Shown here in pieces: positions 44,020-55,806 of a stretch of DNA of 64,000 nt. This DNA is from Flammula alnicola (lineage: Eukaryota; Basidiomycota; Agaricomycetes; Agaricales; Strophariaceae), in contig JADNRV010000068.1 of assembly GCA_015499995.1 (NCBI GenBank), positions 202,805-266,804 of the forward strand, read 5' to 3'. The notes under the pieces were generated by a model. That model was not told the origin of the DNA. It made no database searches and worked only from the letters and a program-made list of their open reading frames with translations. The first letter of the stretch is position 1; every line of letters starts with the position of its first letter. Made by a program: the position numbers and the translations under genes.

Positions 44020-44036
44020 GATGGAGAACTGAATCG

Positions 44037-45233
44037 ATGTCAGTCTCTCCATATTTATCTATTTACTCAGTACTGTTGGCAGATATCCGGAATAAAACTA
44101 TGTTATTACCATGCTCAATATCCCAAGGCCCCACTGAGAAAAGAAAAATCATCGAAACCAAAGCCCTGCTTGACTCCGGAGCAGGAGGACTTTTTATCGA
44201 CCAACAATTTGCCAAAGAAATGGGACTCGAACTCACCAAACTCGATGAACCACTCGAAGTAAAGAATGTAGACGGGACCCGAAACAAGGAAGGAACGATT
44301 ACCCACTACGTTGAGTTGGATTTTACCATCAAAAACAAAACAACTCGTCAACAACTTAAGGTTACAGGGCTTTCCAAAAACCAAATCATCCTAGGTTTCC
44401 CATGGCTCCAAAAAGAGAACCCGATAATCGACTGGAAGGCCGGAACCCTGACCTGGAAGCCTCGACCGGCAATCAAACGAAAATGGAACTTCTCTGGACT
44501 CTTTCCTAAAAAAGAATTACCCAAAGGGGATTCATTTAGGAATACCCTGAAGGCAACAATCAAAGAAATTACAGACGAACAGGCAAATGGACCAAGGATT
44601 GAACCATATGATGAGTCAACCCCAATATTGGAACTAGCGGACCTCCCTCTCCCCTCCAATGAGGTGACGGAAACCTCTATGGACACAGACAAACTTGAGG
44701 AACTTTTAATTTCTTCCATGAATTTGACGGGAGAAGAAGAAGTCTACATTAACCTCAAAACGACAACCTCCAAACCTTGGCGCTTAAACATGAAGTACCA
44801 AAAGAGGGGAGAACCTTGGAACAAATAATACCAGCGGAATACCACGACTACCTGGACTTATTCGACGAAAAAACTGCAAATCGATTTCCTGTGTCTCGAT
44901 CATGGGACTACAAAATTGAGATGAAGGAAGGCTTTGAGCCCAAAGTCTTCAAAGCCTATAACTTGTCACAACCGGAAGAAATTGAACTGGACAAATTTAT
45001 CAAATCAAACCTGGAGAAGGGATATATCAGACCATCTAAATCGCCTATGGGATCTTCATTTTTCTTTGTTCAAAAGAAAGATGGGAAACTCAGACCCTGT
45101 CAAGATTATCGGTATTTGAATGATTGGACCATCAAAAATGCCTACCCACTCCCATTAATCCCAGAACTTATGGACAAACTGAAGGGCACCAAATATTTCA
45201 CTAAACTTGACGTCCGATGGGGATTAGTGCTTG
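44037..45233 (+). pseudogene. Gypsy copy 2 protease and RT start, truncated
   Basis: Begins 17 nt after the gag stop in a different frame. Aspartic protease: ETKALLDSGAGGLFID (active-site DSG) and IILGFPWLQKENPIIDW. Frame shifts by one base between 44777 and 44828, where the RT frame takes over (IIPAEYHDYLDLFDEKTAN). RT stops after FTKLDVRWG at 45233, where unrelated AT-rich DNA begins. Same family as copy 1, which has the matching downstream part, so neither copy is complete. Confidence 0.75.
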
Positions 45234-45420
45234 GAAGTTAGGTTAGTTAACTGCAAAATAACCGAGACCTAACCGGACCTCTAACTGCAAATAACCGGAC
45301 TGCAGTTAGTGGTTAGTGGTTTTCGAGGATTGACTAACCGGTTATTTTGCGGTTGTAGGACCGGTTAGTGATCGGTTATAACCGGTTATGACTAGTTATT
45401 TTTAGCCCTCATTTTTCCCA
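45234..45420. repeat. AACCGGTTA palindrome cluster
   Basis: Many copies of TAACCGGTTA-related words and GGTTAGT half-sites in both orientations. It looks like the subterminal region of a DNA transposon whose insertion truncated gypsy copy 2; the opposite end was not found. Confidence 0.5.
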
Positions 45421-46289
45421 TTAAAATTAGCCCTGGACCATAATTTTAGGTCAAAAACTGACTGAGTTATGGTTAAAACCATAAAATATCAGTCAAAAGA
45501 GTAGATAGCATGTAATAAAATCATAACTCAGTCAGTTCTTTACACCACATGCAAGCCAAAGTATTATGTAATAAAATATTGAAACATTATTGAAAAATTA
45601 ATGGTGCAAATTTTTCAATATTCATCAAAGAAATCTTCTTAAAAATATACAATATATTGATTAAATTTTTTTAAAAAGAATATTGTAATATTATACTATA
45701 TTATTAATTGAACAAAATATTTATTACAACTTTTATTATAAATAAAATAAAATACTGAAATATTATAATATATAAAAATCATGAAAATGTAAATAAAAAT
45801 ATTGAAAAAATATCTAATGTAATTTCTTTAAAAAATATTCTTTGTTTTTCTTTCAATATTTTTCCGCAAAATATTTTTTGTTTTTTATTTAAAAAAAGAA
45901 CAAGTATTATTTCAATATTTTTAAAGTATTTTCTCCTCACAATATTTAATAAAAAGATTCAAATATTTTGTGACAAGATACTGATTTATTATTAAAAGTG
46001 TATAATATAAGCAAAGTCTGCATATTTTTTTTCATTATCCTTTCTGTATTTTTTCTGACAGTACATTAAATATTTTTTCCTATAATTTTAACAATATTGT
46101 GTCATAAAATACTCTAATAAAATTAAATTCTGGGTGATGTATTTAATTTAGATATTTTTAAGAATATTATTTGACAGATTACTGTAAAAATATTGGACTG
46201 AATTTAAAAAATTAAAGCACTTTCTAATATAATTCTAACTGTGTTCTGATATATCATGTATAAGATATTTTGTAGCCTTTCAAAAAGTC
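45421..46289. other. AT-rich spacer, no gene
   Basis: Very AT-rich with AATATTTT/AAAATATT words. No open frame or RNA signal worth calling. Confidence 0.5.
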
Positions 46290-47250
46290 CAAAGGCAGTT
46301 TGGAATATATGTATACATTACCTAAAATAGATCTCAGTGACTTTAGAAGTTGCAGATATTTTATAAATAGCTATAGGCCTCTTGTCAGATGTCATGATCA
46401 TGATCAGACACCCTATAACACTGTTGCTCTAAAATATTTCCTAGGCTGTTCCTCTACTCAATGCTACTTTTAGAAGTCAATAGAAGTTTGGAAATAATAG
46501 TATATACCACTTTAAGGGCACCAAAAAATGCTTGGAATATTTGGTAGCTGTATATAAACTGGCCACTCTGATGTTGTAATGTTACTTATAAAGTATTCAG
46601 CAGTACTTCAAAAATATACAAGCAGTTTAAAATATATGTATACATTACCTAAAATAGATCTCAGTGACTTTAGAGGTTGCAGACAGTGTCTGGAATATTT
46701 TATAAATAGATTTTGTCAGACATCAGCAGATCTAGCTATAGACACCATATATCACACCAAGTTTCTCTCAAATATTTCCTGGGCTATTTCTCTGCTTAAT
46801 ACCACTTCCCACAGTCAATAGAAGTCCCCAAATAATATTATATACTACTTTAAGGCCCCCCACAAAATGCCTGGAATATTTGGCAGACTGGCCACTTTAA
46901 TATAATGACCAGTTGTAATATCACTTATAAGATATTCAGCAGTACTTCAAAAATATACAAGCAGTTTAAAATATATTTATGCATTACATAAAACAGATAT
47001 TAGTGACTTTAGAAGTTGTGGATAGTGTCTGGAATATTTTATAAATAGGGCTTGTCAGATGTCAGACACTATATATATATGCTCAAGTAACACTGTTTCT
47101 CTAAAATATTTCCTAGGCAGTTCCTCTACTTAATACCACTTTCTACAATCAATAGAAGTTTCAGAATAATATTATATACCACTTTAAAGGCATCAAAAGT
47201 CACTTGCAATATTTGGCAGGCTGGTCATTCTAATATAATTATATATAATT
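46290..47250. repeat. Tandem repeat, three ~325-bp units
   Basis: Three diverged direct copies. Each has GCAGTTTAAAATATATGTAT, ATAGATCTCAGTGACTTTAGA, a TCTGGAATATTTTATAAATAG block, TATTTCCTAGGC and AATAGAAGT (starts near 46290, 46625 and 46960; some sites are diverged in one copy). Coding potential is nil. Confidence 0.75.
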
Positions 47251-47329
47251 GTAAGTTGTAAGTGCAGGCAGGGCAGCTGAGGATATAGCAGCAAGCACCC
47301 ACATACCCTCTGTGCATCCTGTATCCTCT

Positions 47330-47765
47330 GTATGCCTCATTTGACCTCTGTACATCTCATTTATCCTCCACATGCCTCATTTACCCTTTGCACACCTCAT
47401 TTACCCTCCATGCACTTCATTTACCTGCTGCACACCTTGTTTACCATCTGCACACCTTGTTTACCCTCTGCACACCTTGTTTACCCTCCATGCACCTCAT
47501 TTACCCTCTGTGTACCCTCCACACATCTTGTTTACCCTCCATGCACCTTGTTTACCCTCCACACACCTTTTTTTACCCTCCACACACCTTGTTTACCCTC
47601 CATGCACCTCATTTACTCTCTGCACACCTTGTTTACCCTCCATGCATCTCATTTACCCTCTGTGTACCCTCCATGCACCTCATTTACCATCTGCATGCCT
47701 TGTTTACCCTCTGCACACCTCATTTACCCTCTATGTACCCTGCATGCACCTCATTTACCCTCTGC
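47330..47765. repeat. 20-bp minisatellite, pyrimidine-rich strand
   Basis: About twenty units of CCTCATTTACCCTCCATGCA and variants (CCTTGTTTACCCTCTGCACA). The three long plus frames with repeating FTLC/PSTHLVYPP peptides are repeat artefacts. Confidence 0.85.
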
Positions 47766-48910
47766 ATTCTATAGTTCACTGTCTTTTACTTTTCTACTGT
47801 CTCGCACTCTTTTTCTTTTCACTTGGACTACTTATTTAGCTATCTTATCTTATCCCAGATGATAAACTATCTGCTCACCTAATCATTTCACTTCCCACAT
47901 TTGCTGAGTCCCTGTAACATAGTAACTAATGGGTGTGCCATAGGACTTCTTTTCTTTGTTCTCTCTATGGGTCATCTTGTACTTATATTGTCACATCATA
48001 CTGCTCTTCTGTCCTTTGTTCCTTTTACGAATGCTCTTGTTCTCCTTACAGACAGCTAAACCATATATAAACTAGCACAACTAGTCTTGTAAACCTTAGC
48101 TTAATCTTGAGAATCAAGAACTTGGAACTTGACCTCTGGCTTGAAACCTCTAAGCTCGATACCAGACAATATGCGTGCAGGCTCTGGGTATAGGGTTGCA
48201 ATATTCAGGTGCCTCGACTGAGGTCAAGAGTTTGGAATTTTATCCTTTTTAGCATGCAAAGGTGCTCCTTGATGCCATGTACCATGTGTTGCATGCACAC
48301 ATGCATTGGTTAGCTATTGCCACTTTGTTTCAGATCTTCAGCCATCACTGATGCTAAGCTCAACCATTCTTTTTTATCTTATCTCTGTTTTCAGCCAGTC
48401 CACTCATTGTGTTACTTTATAGCTAGGCATGTCTGTATCTCATGCATCTTTAGATAAGTCACAAGATGTACTGCTAGCAGGTCGACTTACTTTATTAAAG
48501 TCTGCTAGCTGCATAGATCATGTAGTCTCTATAGTTATTTAATCAAGAGCCATTCTGCAATACATTGATTATCTGGAATTCATTGCTTGGCACCATTAGC
48601 ACCTCCACAGAAGTCTGGTTTATTACTTTTCCCATAGTAAGTTATGCAGTGATAGTCTATTATGACTTGTGCATTCTATAATTCACTGTCTTTCACTTTT
48701 CTACTGCCTCCTGGCTTATTATCTGGACTCCACTAGCTATAGCTCTGAGCTGTGTTTGATTACCATTGTCACAGGTTATTTGACAGCTAGGAGTCACCTC
48801 ACTATGCATTAGACTACAAATGTGGGTCCATTCTAGTCTCTCTATCTCATATATATTTTATAGATAGAAAGCGACAAAATGCAGATTTCACACATGGCTG
48901 AATTTAGGCC
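47766..48910. other. Unassigned sequence with a direct repeat
   Basis: No gene recognised. A ~40-bp block around GCATTCTATAGTTCACTGTC occurs at 47763-47802 and 48672-48711 with few changes, and CTAG/TAGCT words are frequent from about 48300. Together these hint at an eroded LTR element of the type seen at 57-64 kb. Confidence 0.4.
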
Positions 48911-51020
48911 ATGTTAACGCTAATGTTAGCCTGAGCGAGTACTTTTCACTCCCCCACTGATTCCATGTGGAATGGGAGGGAATCCACGTGGAATGGAGGG
49001 AATCCATGTGGAATGGTTATGGAATCCACGTGGAATGGAGGCAATCCATGTGGAATGGAGGGAATCCACGTGGAATCCACATGGAATCCACATGGAATGA
49101 TAAAATTCCTGTGGAATTGGAGGGAATTCCGTGAACTTCTATCCACTTCAGAGGGGATGTAGACAGCAATGGACAGTGTAGGACAAAATCAAATATATTT
49201 ATTTAAACTACAATTACATGGATATACTACAAATAAAAGCAAGAAAACGAGCTGCAGGAATGCCTGCAGCTCGTTTGCGATGTACCAGGAGCCCACTGCC
49301 CCGCCTCGTTCTCCACCTTTGCCGTGGTGGGCTGGTCCTCCCGCGGCGGCGGCGGCGTTGTCGTTGTCAGTGGGCCGGTGCTCGCTGCGGCGTCGTTCGT
49401 GCGGGTCGTCCGTGGGCGCCCGCGTTCGCGTGTGTGGCGGTTGTTGCTGTTGTGGGCGGTCCACCCGCCGCGTCGTCGCGTCATCCTGCTCGTCGTCGCG
49501 TGCTGCGCCGGTGGTTACCGCCGTTGCCGTTGTCGTCGTGGTGCTATTGGCAGCCCCGGCTGCGCTCGTGCACCTGCGGGTTTGTCGTCGTCGCGTCTGT
49601 GGTCGCGTCGTCGGTGTCTCCGTGGGCGCTTCGTCGGCGCCTCCGTGGTCGCGTCGTTGGGCCTTCCATGGTCCGGGCGTGGTCGCCTCCATCGGGGTCG
49701 CGCCGTCGTTACCTCCGTTGAGCCTTCCGTGGTCGCGGCGTGGGCCTTCGTGGTCGCGTCGTCGCTGTCGCTGGGGTGTTGTCGCGTCGGCGGTCGTGAC
49801 GTCGTCACCTCCGTGGTCGCGTCGGTGGTCGCGTCGTCGGTGCGTCCGTCGATGCGTCGTCGTCGTCGTTAGGGATGTGACGGGGGAGGGTGGACCTATG
49901 AGGTGTGGGTGGGCGCTACGACGGCCGCGTCGTTGGCAGCCGTCGCCGCGCTCGTGCGTCAGCGGGTCGTCGTCGTCGTCGGGCTCGCGGTCTGGTCTTG
50001 GTCGTCGCGGGTCTTCGGTCTTGTCGGCGGGGCCGCGTCCGTGGGCGCTACACGTCACGGCCGTCGGGTGGCACTTGGTGCTGTCGGGGGCGGTCAGGTG
50101 GAACCCTGGCGTCATTTTCCGCGCCCGGGGTCACGTCGCATCTGCGAGGTAACGGGGTGGGGGTTAGGTCTCGTCGTGGGGGTCGTCGTTCGCGACGCAC
50201 CGTATGGGCCTCCCATTTGCTGGGTCCCCCCTTGGTATCCAAACCCCCCCGCGGCGTGTTTGCCCTCACGCGCCGCGTGTCGCTGTCGCCGTCGCCGTCG
50301 CTGTCTTCGTCGTCGCGGTTGTGCGGTGCCAGCGGGTGTCCGCAAGGGGAGTGGTGGTGGTGGTGGAACGGATGGTGGTGGTGGTGGAACGGATGGTGGT
50401 GGGAGGAAAGAAGGTGATGACGTGGCAATGTTGCAGCCGCGTCACATCGTGCGGCAATCGATTGCCGGGTTGCCGAAGGCACGTGCACTCGCCAAATTCG
50501 GAATCCATCACGAATTAACAAAAATCATTGTATAATTAATGTAAAATGATTAATTAATTACTTAATATATCGATTACACAATAAATATACTAAATTATTG
50601 CACAGCTGACCGGATTCCATTTTGCGTTCCATTTTGCGTTCCGTTCCGGCAAATTCCGGTGCCCATACCGGATTCCGGGTCAATCCGGTACCCATTCCAC
50701 CGGACTGACATCCGGTATTTTGGCTGGTCCCTGTGCCAAACCCATTCCACCGGAATTGCCCGGAATCCACGTGGATTCCGCCGGATTCCACTAGGAATCC
50801 GTGGGGGACACATAAGAACTCGCCTGAGCTTATGCTAATGTTAGCCTGAGCTTATGCTAATGTCAGCCTAAGCTTATGCTAATGTTAGCCTGAGCTTATG
50901 CTAATGCCAGTCTAAGCTTATGCTAATGTCAGCCTAAGCTTATACTAATGTCAGCCTAAGCTAATGCTAATGTTAGCCTGAGCTAATGCTAATGTTAGCT
51001 GAGGCTTAAGTTGGTGTCAG
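48911..51020. repeat. 22-bp satellite, split by transposon
   Basis: Unit GCCTGAGCTTATGCTAATGT plus TA or CA. About nine units lie at 50822-51020 and one partial unit at 48915-48936; the transposon 48937-50821 sits between them and its 8-bp duplicate GCCTGAGC is part of the unit. Confidence 0.8.
48937..50821. mobile_element. 1,885-bp non-autonomous DNA transposon, copy 2
   Basis: Same length and, as far as I compared, same sequence as 2880-4764: every open frame inside both copies translates identically at an offset of 46,057. Flanked by GCCTGAGC at 48929-48936 and 50822-50829. Same orientation as copy 1. High identity and exact duplicates mean both jumps are recent. Confidence 0.9.
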
Positions 51021-51352
51021 ACAAGGAGATTTGAGCAAGTTAATATTAGTCTAAGCTTATGCTAACATTAGAATTATATGCAATATGTAGAGACTTAGTG
51101 CTCAATAGGTATAAATATGCATATAAAACCAGTAGTACAGCAGGCAATCCACCCTGCAGTTGATGCTTTAAAAAGAAGCAAACACAAAAGAGCTGATTTC
51201 ACCTCATCATAACTCACTAAAAGTTTAATAATAAAAACTCAAGTTTGATGCTTCAAAACAACTTTGCAATCAGTGCAAGTTTGAGAAATTGACTTACTAA
51301 AGTTTGATGCAAGTTCTGTAAATTTCTATCAATGCATTGATAGGGCTCAGCA
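51021..51352. other. No gene seen
   Basis: AT-rich sequence between the 22-bp satellite and the gag fragment; no features beyond short A/T runs. Confidence 0.4.
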
Positions 51353-52051
51353 TCACATCACCTGTAGGCCAATTAGTCCACATGATCTATCTGTTTGTGA
51401 TCTTCCTTGGAGTTCTTGCTTCAATCTTTCTATCACCTCATCCCGCTGATCCTTTCTCTGGTTCATGTACATAGCTGTGCTCCCCTGATAGGCTTGGAGA
51501 TTGTACATTCCTGGTACACCCCCTTGACCCCAAGCTAGGAACACAATATCCATTTTCTGGCATGCATGCCATTTATCCACATGATCTTTGACTGGCCTAG
51601 TGGAGTCAAACGAAATCATTTTGCCATCTGGAAAGTACAATTTATCCCTTTCACTGATGCACACCTTGCCTGTCATTAAATGAGTTTGCTGCACTGGACA
51701 GTCTCAGTACATATGACCTGTCATATGACAATAGAAACAGTTCCTTGGTAGCTCTTGCTGCTGATAGCACATGGCAGGTGGTGATGGGGGTTGATACATT
51801 CTCATAGACAGCTAAGGTGGAAGCATTGGTGCTGCCATCCTCTGCTACTGGATGCTATTTTTAAACTCATCCAGAATCTGCTTCTGGTTGTGCTCGCTGC
51901 TAGCTACTATCCAGTCTTTAAAAATAGTGAACTCTTGTTTAATGCTCTCCAGCTCTCTTTGAACCAGTGCAAATGACATGCTTTTCCTTTTAATCATTAC
52001 TGGAGGTAAATTGACTTTTGTCTCAGGGTGCCTTAAGGATCTGTAAGACAA
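51353..52051 (-). pseudogene. Old gag fragment related to the 57-64 kb element
   Basis: Minus-strand coding similar to 62640-63200: VQRELESIKQEFTIFKDW, then a CCHC knuckle interrupted by TGA (CFYCHMTGHMY-stop-DC), then KLYFPDGKMISFDSTRPVKD. Its relative reads MYRDC at the same place. It has two frame breaks and no protease or RT nearby. Confidence 0.7.
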
Positions 52052-52919
52052 TCAGGGATTCAAGGCAGCCAGGGATATCCACAAAATGCCTTCAATGCAA
52101 GGTCAACATGGTTGCTGAATCTCAAGGTGCATTAGGGATCCTTAAGATTAACAAACGCTAGCCAAGATTCATATTTCTTTATACTTTGAAAAATAATTAT
52201 ATTAATTAGGTACTAACTACAAGTATTCTATAGTGAATGGGGTGTGCAGAGGGTAAATAAGGTGTATGGTAGGTAAACAAGGTGTGTGGATGGTGCACAG
52301 AGGGTGAATGACATATGCGGTAAAGATGCTTAGTGCAGGGTGTGTGTGAACTACTAGATAATCAAGTAGTCACGTTTAATAGACTCTGTAATGTCTATTA
52401 AAGGATCACTATCAAATCTAATCTGCTTCACTTTTAATACTACTAGTCTACACTTCAAACACCCAAATCAATGTTTAGTTGACTTAGTTCATCCAAGGGG
52501 AGGATAATAGTTTTATAGTATCAATACCTGATGAAAGGTTGCGATAAAAGAAGGTTTCTAACTAAGTAACAGTTTCGGGCAAGGCCTTAGACACATTAAT
52601 AGCCAATGGGTTGTTTTAAGTCTAATAGACTGGGTTGTAAATTCATAACTGTGACTCTGAAACTAGTGCTCTATGCACAAACTGCTAACTGATCTTGTTC
52701 TAACTCCCAGCTTGGGCCAATTGCCTCTTTTGGTACCAATTCTCAATATTTCTAGCTGCTTGTTTCTCCTTCTTTTCATTGTAATGGCATATATACTCAT
52801 TTCGTAGCACAGGAAGGAGAATAGAACTGTAATATATTCATGAAAGTAATATAAAATACAAAATACTACTATCCACCCTATGTACAGTACCAACTTACAC
52901 AACCCCTTTCTCGTAAGTC
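52052..52919. other. No gene; short inverted minisatellite copy
   Basis: AT-rich. At 52240-52320 there are three to four units of the 47330-47765 minisatellite in the opposite orientation (AGAGGGTAAATAAGGTGT and variants). Nothing else recognised. Confidence 0.45.
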
Positions 52920-54501
52920 TCTCCCTTGCAATTCCTCATTGAGTTGGTTGATCGTGGCGCTGGCCGTGTCGCTGTCGTCGGTGTTGGTGTTGGTGTTGGT
53001 GTTGGTGTCAGCGTTGGTGTCAGCGTTGGTGTCAGCGTTGGTGTTGGTGTCGGTGGTGCTATCGTCGTCGTCGTTGGCGTTGGCGTCGTCGTTGCCGCAG
53101 CCACCGTGTTCGACGGCGGTGTCGGCGCTGCCATCGTCGAGCCTGCTCTCGCTGCTGCTGTCGTCGTCGTGGCTAGTGGCAGCGGCCTTTGTGGTGGTAA
53201 TCTGGGGTTCGCGGTCGACACAAGGGTTGGGGTTATCAGTGGTGGTTGGAGGGCGAAGGGATGGGTGTGGCTTACTGGCTGCGCGCCCGCGGTGCACGTT
53301 CATCGGGGCTCGTCAGGGCTCGTCGTGGGATTGTGGTGAGGGGCGGCGGCGAGGTGTCGTCGACGCCGATGTCCACTGGGCCTGGTGGGAAGGCAGATGA
53401 GGATGGGGATGGTGGTGCCACTGGCGTCGGTTGTCAGCGTCACGTTTCGTGGGCGTTCATAGCTCGCAGCAGGTTTTGGTACCCGCGGCGTCGTCACCTG
53501 CTAGAATGGGAGTGTGGGGAGTTAGTGGTGGTTAACGGGAGGGAGGGGTGGTCTGCACCATCCCCGGTGGTCGTTGTCGTTGTCTTCGCGAGCTTCCGCA
53601 GCGTCAGCTTCATGTTTCTCCTCGGCGTCGTCGCGTTCATCCGTTTGCTTGCGATGCATGACGGCTACGACGAGCCATCATGGCTCGTCAGCACGCGTTC
53701 CCGGGCTCCTCGTGGCTGCCGTGTTGTCAGCGTGAGGAGCGGCGATGACGCTGGGCCCCTGGGTTCCTGCTGGGGGTGGTAAACGATGGATTAGGAGGGG
53801 AAATGGCCAGAAACGAGGGGGTACGCACCTGGTTTTCCGCTTGCCCGCGGGTTTCCTTCCCTTTCCGCCCCTCCTTTCCTCCTTGCTGTGTTTGCTGGCC
53901 GACTCGTCAGCATTCGACGGCTGCGGTTTGCGGCTCGTCGACTTCGGTTTGGTGGTGGGAGGGGCGGAGAGCGCGCCGGCGCTGCGGTTTGCAGTGCGCT
54001 GGTCATGCGCACTCCTCGACGCCGGCGCTGGTGGTGGGGACGGAGCCATGGGGTGGTAAAACGGGGGTGGATGGTGGTGGGGGAAGGAAGATGGGGGAGG
54101 GAAGGAAAGAATGGCCAGCGGATGTGATTGCGTGGCATCTGGGTTCAGGGCACGGCATTTGCCGTGTCACGTGATTCGGCGTTTCGGCACGCGCATTATT
54201 AAATAACATTAAGTAATAATATTAACAATAAATCATAATATTAACAATAAATCATAATATTAACAATAAATCAAAGTATTAATAATAAATCATAATAAGT
54301 CATGGGTGCACCGGATTCCGGTGACCATTCCGTTCCGGTCATTCCGGTTAGGTATTCTGGTCTTGGCTCATTCCGGTCTGCATTCCGCCGGAATGAAATC
54401 ATGCATTTTGGCTGGCTTCTCAGCCAAAACTCATTCCTCCGGAATGACCGGATTCCGCCGGATTCCGGTAGGAATCAGTGGAGGACAATAAAGACCTCTC
54501 A
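52920..54501. mobile_element. GC-rich DNA transposon remnant, right end intact
   Basis: The right end (54300-54501) is nearly the same as that of 37558-38496: CCGGATTCCGGTGACC-like start, ATTTTGGCTGGC, AATCAGTGGAGGACAATAAA and the terminal GACCTC. The interior is GC-rich and includes a GTTGGTGTTGGTGTC tandem stretch (52978-53055). A matching left end and an 8-bp duplicate were not found. Open frames on both strands (for example 52926-53339) are compositional. Confidence 0.6.
54205..54300. repeat. AT-rich ~19-bp tandem repeat
   Basis: Four to five copies of AATATTAACAATAAATCAT inside the GC-rich element remnant. Confidence 0.75.
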
Positions 54502-54982
54502 GCCGGTCATCCGCGACATTATTCCACCTTTGTAAGGCTTCAGTCGACGTTGAAACGGCCGCCAAGTTCATTATTTTTCTTCTCCTTCTCTCCTAGCTTT
54601 TTCTCAATTCGCTTTTTAGACTGAATCTCTCTTAAATGCCATGTAGTTAATCTTACAACTAGCTCAATTTTTGTTTAGCTAGCTATATTATAACATGTGC
54701 ATTTTTGCCTTGAGGCCTTGCTTTTTGCAATTTCACCATGCCTCGTGCCTAAAGACTTTGTCTTTTGTTCATGCGCCTCCTGATTATCGCGCCGGAGTTA
54801 TGTGTTTCCGTTGATCGCCAATCAAGCTAGTTGCCATTTTTGGCTTGCACTGCCATCATGCGACCCTTTTTGATCCCTTTGGGCAGGCGCTAGCTATTTC
54901 CTTATTGGCAAAGGCGCTCCGCGCTTCTGGTTATTTAATGCAGATTTGAACGCGTTTTGAGCAGCAGTCCTCGAATATTCAG
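54502..54982. other. Leader region before antisense genes
   Basis: T-rich and CTAG-rich, with GCTAGCTAT-like words; no ORF. It might include the 3' LTR of the minus-strand retroelement, but I could not define LTR ends. Confidence 0.35.
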
Positions 54983-55590
54983 ATGGCTTCACCTGCAACC
55001 TTCCGACCCATTCCTACTGCTTCCCTCGATGCTTTGGCAGGTGCTTTGTATTTTTCCAAGTATACCTTGGAACAAAGTCCACTCAACATTAATGACTTCG
55101 CACGCGAGGTCTTTCGTGCAGGCCTCCTTTGCGTATGCCTCATTGTTTGAATCCCTTTTTGATTCTCGCTTAATTACCCCATTTTCTTTTAGGAGCCTAT
55201 CCTCATTCTCCATCTGACTCCTGACCCTGACGCTCGCTTTCTTGATCTCTTGAAGCAACTAGTCCACTTGCAGAACGTCGCTCGCCAGCTAGCTAATGCT
55301 GCTTTATTCAACAAGCTTCACCGCTTTTTGGTGCATCATTACGTACACCTTCTAGGCTTATCCAAGGATGAGATCGCGGATTTTTATGCGAGGTATGAAC
55401 TCAGTTTTTGAGTACTAGCTGTTTTTGCTAATCATGCCTCGTTTTTCTCATTTACAGGGTGTCGCTGAGGCATTGACCATACGCTCTGCGCGACAGGTTA
55501 CTCCTTTTGAACGCGACCCTATTCTTTTCAATTCCAACCACAAATGCCGCGATGTCTTCTTAACCGACCTCCTACGCCTTTTAGAGTAGA
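54983..55590 (+). CDS. Hypothetical spliced gene beside retroelement
   Basis: Exon 1 54983-55132 encodes 50 residues (MASPATFRPIPTASLDALAG). Exon 2 55193-55392 follows an intron GTATGC..TTTAG and encodes ILILHLTPDPDARFLDLLKQ and a helical stretch. The next intron (55393-55457, GTATGA..TACAG) splices into a frame that stops after five codons; the third exon reads well only in another frame (GVAEALTIRSARQVTPF to TAG at 55588-55590). So either I have one splice site wrong or a one/two-base indel broke it. Not recognised. Confidence 0.45.
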
Positions 55591-55806
55591 TATTTGCAAT
55601 TAATCTGTACTCTAGGCGCATTTCAATGTGATTGGTTCGAGTTTTCCCTTCTGAGACTGTTTCTTGAGCTAGGGCGTTATCTCTATCGCCTCATGTCATC
55701 TGAAAACAGCAGCTAGCTTTGGTATAAAGAGGCTAGCTGTTTCGCTCTTGTTCTCCAGTAGTTTCTTCTTCTACTTTTCTGCATCTCTCTTCTCCTCTTC
55801 CTTCCA

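Noticed and set aside
47332..47862. Plus-strand ORFs over the 20-bp minisatellite
   Set aside because: All three frames are open because the unit length and composition avoid stops; the peptides are simple repeats.
52926..53400. Gly/Val-rich ORFs in GC-rich remnant
   Set aside because: They arise from the GTTGGTGTTGGTGTC tandem repeat; several frames on both strands are open.
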